Below are positions 13,094-15,981 of a DNA stretch of 15,981 nt, piece by piece (the first letter of the stretch is position 1; the number at the start of each line of letters is the position of its first letter). The stretch is from Anaerolineae bacterium (GTDB lineage: Bacteria; Chloroflexota; Anaerolineae; JAAYZQ01). Location of the stretch: NCBI GenBank assembly GCA_016929795.1, contig JAFGIA010000190.1, forward strand, positions 1-15,981, read 5' to 3'. A model generated the notes under the pieces. That model did not search any database. It saw only the letters and a list, made by a program, of their open reading frames with translations, and was not told the origin of the DNA. The translations under genes and the position numbers were made by a program.

Positions 13094-15691
13094 TTATACC
13101 ACGCGGGGCACGCGTGCCAGGATCTCACTGACTACTTCGTAGTTGATCGTGCCCAGGCGCTCGGCTACCTCTTCTGCTGTGATCTGATCCTCGCCCTGGC
13201 GACCGATGAGCACGACCTCATCGCCCTGGCGCACGCCGGGGATGGTGCTGACGTCGATCATGGTCTGGTCCATCGACACGCGGCCGACGATGGGCGCGCG
13301 CTGACCGCGGACGAGCACCTCACCCCAGTGGCGTGGGGCACGGCGGAATCCATCGGCATATCCCACGGGCAGGACGGCGAGACGCTGCGCTGCCTCTGTG
13401 CGGTAGGTGTTGCCGTAACCGACGTAACTGCCAGCAGGCAGCGTCTTGACCTGCGCCACTGTTGTCTTGAAGGTGAGGGCCGGGCAAAAACCGGGCGGCA
13501 GTGGCACTTCGGGCGACGGCTGGAGGCCGTACAGGCCAATGCCGAGGCGGACCATCGAAAAGTGGGCCGCGGGCAAGGTGAGGAGCGCGGCTGTGTTGGC
13601 TGCATGGACGAGGGGAACTTGCAGCCCCGCGGCGGTCAGGCCGTCGATTACCTGGCGGAAGCGGGCCAACTGCCAGCGTGTGTATTCGGGATCAATGTCC
13701 GCGACGGAAAAGTGGGTAAAGATGCCCTCAAGAATGAGGCCAGGCACGTCGCGCAGCGCAAGAAGAAAGGGGATGGCGTCTTCGGGCAACAGGCCCAGGC
13801 GGCCCATGCCGGTATCGACTTTGACGTGAACGCGCACGCGGCGGTCAAGCTCACGCGCCGCACGGCCCAGGGCAGCGGCGACATCGAGGTCGAACACGGT
13901 TGCCGTCAGGTCGTGCAGTGCCAGCTCGCGCCCTTGCCACGCCGGGGTGTAGCCCAGGACGAGGATCGGAGCAGTGATGCCCGCCGCGCGCAGCGCGGCC
14001 GCCTCGTTGATGCTCGCCACACCGAGATAGCTTGCTCCGTTGTTGAGCACCGTGCGCGCCACACGCGTGGCGCCGTGGCCGTAGGCGTCGGCTTTGAGCA
14101 CGACGAGCAGACGCACATCGGGCCCGACGCGCTCGACGATGCGCCGCGTATTGTTCGCCACCGCGTCAAGGTCTACCTCGACCCAGGTCGGCCTGCCAGG
14201 GTGCAGCAGGCGCACCTTCTGCCAGCCAGCGGTCTGGCGTACGAGCAGATCGCCTGCTCGCTCCGGATGGGCGAGCAGGCCAGTGACGACGCGCTCCATG
14301 CGTGCAGCTACTGCGCCCTTGACCAGGACTGTATCGCCAGGCGCCAGACGGCCTTTGAGCCCGCGCAGGGTTTCGCCAGCAGTGTAGGTGACGGCGATGC
14401 GGCTGGCTGGCAACCCGGCAGCGCGCGCCTCTTCGGCTACGCGCCGGGCGGTGTCACCCTGGGCAACGAGCAGGTCGACGACTGCGGCGGCGCGCGCCCC
14501 GATCCGGCGGTAGGCATCGGCTGCAAAGGTGCCCTGGTCGGGTGCGCTGCCCGACGCCGCGTCGAGGGGCGCGCCGAGCACGGCGACGCGACGCCGACCA
14601 AAGAGGGAGAGGGTGTCGAGTGCGGCGAGGGTTGAGGCCGGGCTGGCATCAAATGTATCGTCGAGGATGAGCGTGTCGCCTGCCCCAGGCAGTGGGTTGA
14701 GCCGTCCGGACAAGGGGGATGTCCCTGCCACTGCCGCAAGCGCTTCTTCCAGCGACACTCCAAAGGCCAGCCCGGCAGCGACGGCAGCGAGCGCGGCATA
14801 GACGGCGTGGCGGCCGAGGATCTGCAGGTGGACACCCAGTTTGCGCTTGCTGTGCCGCACTGGTGTGGGATAAAAATCTTTGACAAAGACGGTAAAGGTC
14901 ACGCCATCGGGACCGGCGTCTACTGCGCCTGCCACCAGGTCGGCATCTGGATCGAGGCCGTAGGTGATGACCCGCGCGCGGGTGCGCGCGGCCATGGCGC
15001 GCACGCGGGGATCATCGTAGTTGAGGATGGCAAGGCCGCCCTCTGACGCTGGCGGCAGAGCCTCGAGGAGGCGCGCATTTTCCGTGGCGATGGCCTCGAT
15101 CGAGCCGAGGTAGGCGACGTGTGTCTCGTTCACCGTCGTTACGATCCCCACGCGCGGGCGGGTGAGTGCGGCCAGATCGCGAATCTCGTCGAACCCGTCA
15201 CACGCCAACTCGAGTACCGCGAGGCGATGTGATGGATCGAGGCGACCGAGGGCGATGGTCAGGCCGTAGCGGTCGTTATAGTTCCCTTGGTTGCGAAACA
15301 CAGCATGGTGACGGCTGAGGATGGCGGCCGTCAGCTCCTTGGTCGTCGTCTTGCCGCTGGAGCCAGTGATGGCGACGACGTCGGGCGCCTGTTTGCGCAG
15401 GATGTAACGCGCCCAGTCAACCAGGGCGGCGCGCGTGTCGTCGACGACGATGCAGGTGGCGCCATAGGGCGCCAGGCCTAGGGGGCGCTGGCACAGGACG
15501 CCCGCTGCCCCCCCACGGGCTGCCTCAATCGCATAGTCGTGCCCGTCACCCTTTTCAGTGACGACGGCGACAAACAGCTCACCAGGGTTGAGCAGCCGGC
15601 TGTCGTAGCAGAAATCGGCAAAGGTGTCGGCGGCGACGGGCCCATGTACCGTGCCACCGGTGGCGGCTAGCAGATCAACCAGGTGGATCAA
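13094..15691 (-). CDS. murF-alr: Fused UDP-MurNAc-tripeptide:D-Ala-D-Ala ligase and alanine racemase
   Basis: From a TTG at 15691 the protein is 865 residues: MurF (about 1-475) then alanine racemase (about 500-865). MurF adds D-Ala-D-Ala to the UDP-MurNAc tripeptide in the cytoplasm; its P-loop GSSGKTTT has Lys114, and GNYNDRYG and the ELACDGFDEI region are conserved. The MurF motif usually written DDSYNANP is DDTFDASP here. The racemase has PLP-lysine Lys533 in VVLKADAYGHG, the VGYGNTY tyrosine motif and GRVSMDQTMID. The fusion is known in Bacteroidetes, so one chain makes D-Ala and uses its dipeptide. I chose TTG 15691 over the GTG at 15757. AAGGTG lies five bases upstream, the residues before it (DACRAGSDDRE) do not resemble a MurF N terminus, and the TTG overlaps the stop of the upstream small ORF as TTGA. 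Confidence 0.9.
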   Translation of the reverse strand: MIHLVDLLAATGGTVHGPVAADTFADFCYDSRLLNPGELFVAVVTEKGDGHDYAIEAARGGAAGVLCQRPLGLAPYGATCIVVDDTRAALVDWARYILRKQAPDVVAITGSSGKTTTKELTAAILSRHHAVFRNQGNYNDRYGLTIALGRLDPSHRLAVLELACDGFDEIRDLAALTRPRVGIVTTVNETHVAYLGSIEAIATENARLLEALPPASEGGLAILNYDDPRVRAMAARTRARVITYGLDPDADLVAGAVDAGPDGVTFTVFVKDFYPTPVRHSKRKLGVHLQILGRHAVYAALAAVAAGLAFGVSLEEALAAVAGTSPLSGRLNPLPGAGDTLILDDTFDASPASTLAALDTLSLFGRRRVAVLGAPLDAASGSAPDQGTFAADAYRRIGARAAAVVDLLVAQGDTARRVAEEARAAGLPASRIAVTYTAGETLRGLKGRLAPGDTVLVKGAVAARMERVVTGLLAHPERAGDLLVRQTAGWQKVRLLHPGRPTWVEVDLDAVANNTRRIVERVGPDVRLLVVLKADAYGHGATRVARTVLNNGASYLGVASINEAAALRAAGITAPILVLGYTPAWQGRELALHDLTATVFDLDVAAALGRAARELDRRVRVHVKVDTGMGRLGLLPEDAIPFLLALRDVPGLILEGIFTHFSVADIDPEYTRWQLARFRQVIDGLTAAGLQVPLVHAANTAALLTLPAAHFSMVRLGIGLYGLQPSPEVPLPPGFCPALTFKTTVAQVKTLPAGSYVGYGNTYRTEAAQRLAVLPVGYADGFRRAPRHWGEVLVRGQRAPIVGRVSMDQTMIDVSTIPGVRQGDEVVLIGRQGEDQITAEEVAERLGTINYEVVSEILARVPRVV

Positions 15692-15828
15692 GTCTGCACC
15701 TTGCTCTCGATCGTCGCTGCCTGCTCTGCAGGCGTCAGGTCTGCCTCGGTGGCGCACGCCACTGGGTAGGGCCGGTTCGACTCTTTCTGCGCGCCGGCCA
15801 TCCTCAACATAACCAGTCGCTCCGGCAT
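15688..15828 (-). CDS. Small ORF (46 codons) coupled to murF-alr, unknown function
   Basis: Starts at ATG 15828 with a strong AGGAGGGA four bases upstream and ends with TGA at 15688, overlapping the murF-alr TTG start as TTGA. A good promoter sits just ahead. The peptide is charged, soluble-looking and has no Cys/His motif except one Cys; I recognise no family. Because the leader ORF carries the best ribosome binding site and is overlap-coupled, it may control translation of murF-alr. A functional small protein is also possible. A longer frame to 15918 exists, but its extra part would lie upstream of the promoter's transcript start. Confidence 0.6.
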   Translation of the reverse strand: MPERLVMLRMAGAQKESNRPYPVACATEADLTPAEQAATIESKVQT

Positions 15829-15855
15829 ACTCCCTCCTGATAACTTGATGCCTGG

Positions 15856-15884
15856 ATTATAACACGTCTGGGGGCATGAGGCAA
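15856..15884 (-). promoter_or_regulatory. Sigma-70-type promoter for the small ORF and murF-alr
   Basis: Minus strand: TTGCCT (15884-15879), 17-bp spacer, perfect TATAAT (15861-15856). The transcript start should be near 15849, giving a leader of about 20 nt that contains the AGGAGGGA of the small ORF. Confidence 0.7.
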
Positions 15885-15901
15885 AAGGTCTGCCGGAACC
15901 G

Positions 15902-15981
15902 TTACGGATTAGGGACATCCACGTCCTCCGATGTGACCGGCCACACCAGGCTGTAGCCGCGACACAACCAGGTCAGGGGCA
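15902..15981 (-). CDS. Possible 3' end of a gene cut by the window edge
   Basis: On the minus strand, one frame is open from the window edge to TAA at 15904-15902. It encodes 25 residues (beginning PLTWLCRGYS) with mostly G or C at third positions, in keeping with the neighbouring genes. A second frame is also open but has a less gene-like third-position pattern. The product cannot be named from 25 residues. Confidence 0.25.
   Translation of the reverse strand, partial: PLTWLCRGYSLVWPVTSEDVDVPNP

Noticed and set aside
13016..14635. 539-codon plus-strand open frame opposite the racemase part of murF-alr
   Set aside because: Lies wholly antisense to conserved MurF/Alr motifs and shows no recognisable protein family.
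15919..15981. Alternative open minus-strand frame at the right edge, out of phase with the one reported
   Set aside because: Less GC at third positions than the frame reported and too short to judge; kept only as a caveat.
1..15981. CRISPR arrays, tRNA or rRNA genes, insertion sequences
   Set aside because: No regular direct repeats with spacers, no tRNA cloverleaf or rRNA segment and no transposase frame were found on reading; a tRNA or IS search tool would settle it.

Overview
The window looks like chromosome from a GC-rich, anaerobic bacterium. It carries two oxygen-sensitive glycyl radical enzymes (GREs), a radical-SAM activase and a fused MurF-alanine racemase. The gene mix (SWIM zinc-finger protein, TumE- and AbiEii-type toxins, DinB and SRPBCC proteins, and a GSAM-like aminotransferase beside a hydroxyproline dehydratase) would suit a member of the Chloroflexota such as Anaerolineae. 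That assignment is inference, because no rRNA or tRNA gene is present to settle it.

Region 1 (1-4280) is an accessory patch of toxin and remnant genes. It holds the 3' part of an AbiEii-type nucleotidyltransferase toxin and a 5'-truncated glmS remnant (second SIS domain only). A minus-strand SWIM zinc-finger gene follows, divergent from a two-gene toxin-antitoxin operon whose toxin is of the TumE/DUF6516 type. A second, shorter glmS remnant ends the patch. The two remnants share an ungapped 108-bp block at about 81% identity and begin at nearly the same codon of the family. The divergent spacer holds two textbook sigma-70 promoters.

Region 2 (4288-8956) is a plus-strand run: an SRPBCC protein with an N-terminal membrane segment, a DinB-fold protein, a glycyl radical enzyme (GRE1) and its radical-SAM activating enzyme 6 bp downstream. 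GRE1 has the radical glycine and the thiyl cysteine. It has Val where dehydratase and lyase GREs have the catalytic Glu (GCVVP instead of GCVEP), and Glu where the neighbouring HypD has a conserved His. This is the best candidate for undescribed chemistry in the window.

Region 3 (9027-12923) is on the minus strand and converges on region 2 at one strong terminator. It encodes a class III (glutamate-1-semialdehyde aminomutase-like) aminotransferase followed by a very clear trans-4-hydroxy-L-proline dehydratase (HypD). HypD makes 1-pyrroline-5-carboxylate, which is in equilibrium with glutamate-5-semialdehyde, so an aldehyde-handling aminotransferase beside it is suggestive. No activase lies directly with HypD; the single activase of region 2 may serve both GREs. 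A perfect 16-bp palindrome between a plausible promoter and the aminotransferase start is a candidate operator.

Region 4 (13094-15981) is on the minus strand. A good promoter drives a 46-codon ORF with a strong ribosome binding site, and its stop overlaps the TTG start of an 865-residue MurF-Alr fusion for cell-wall precursor synthesis. The last 80 bases may hold the end of one more minus-strand gene.
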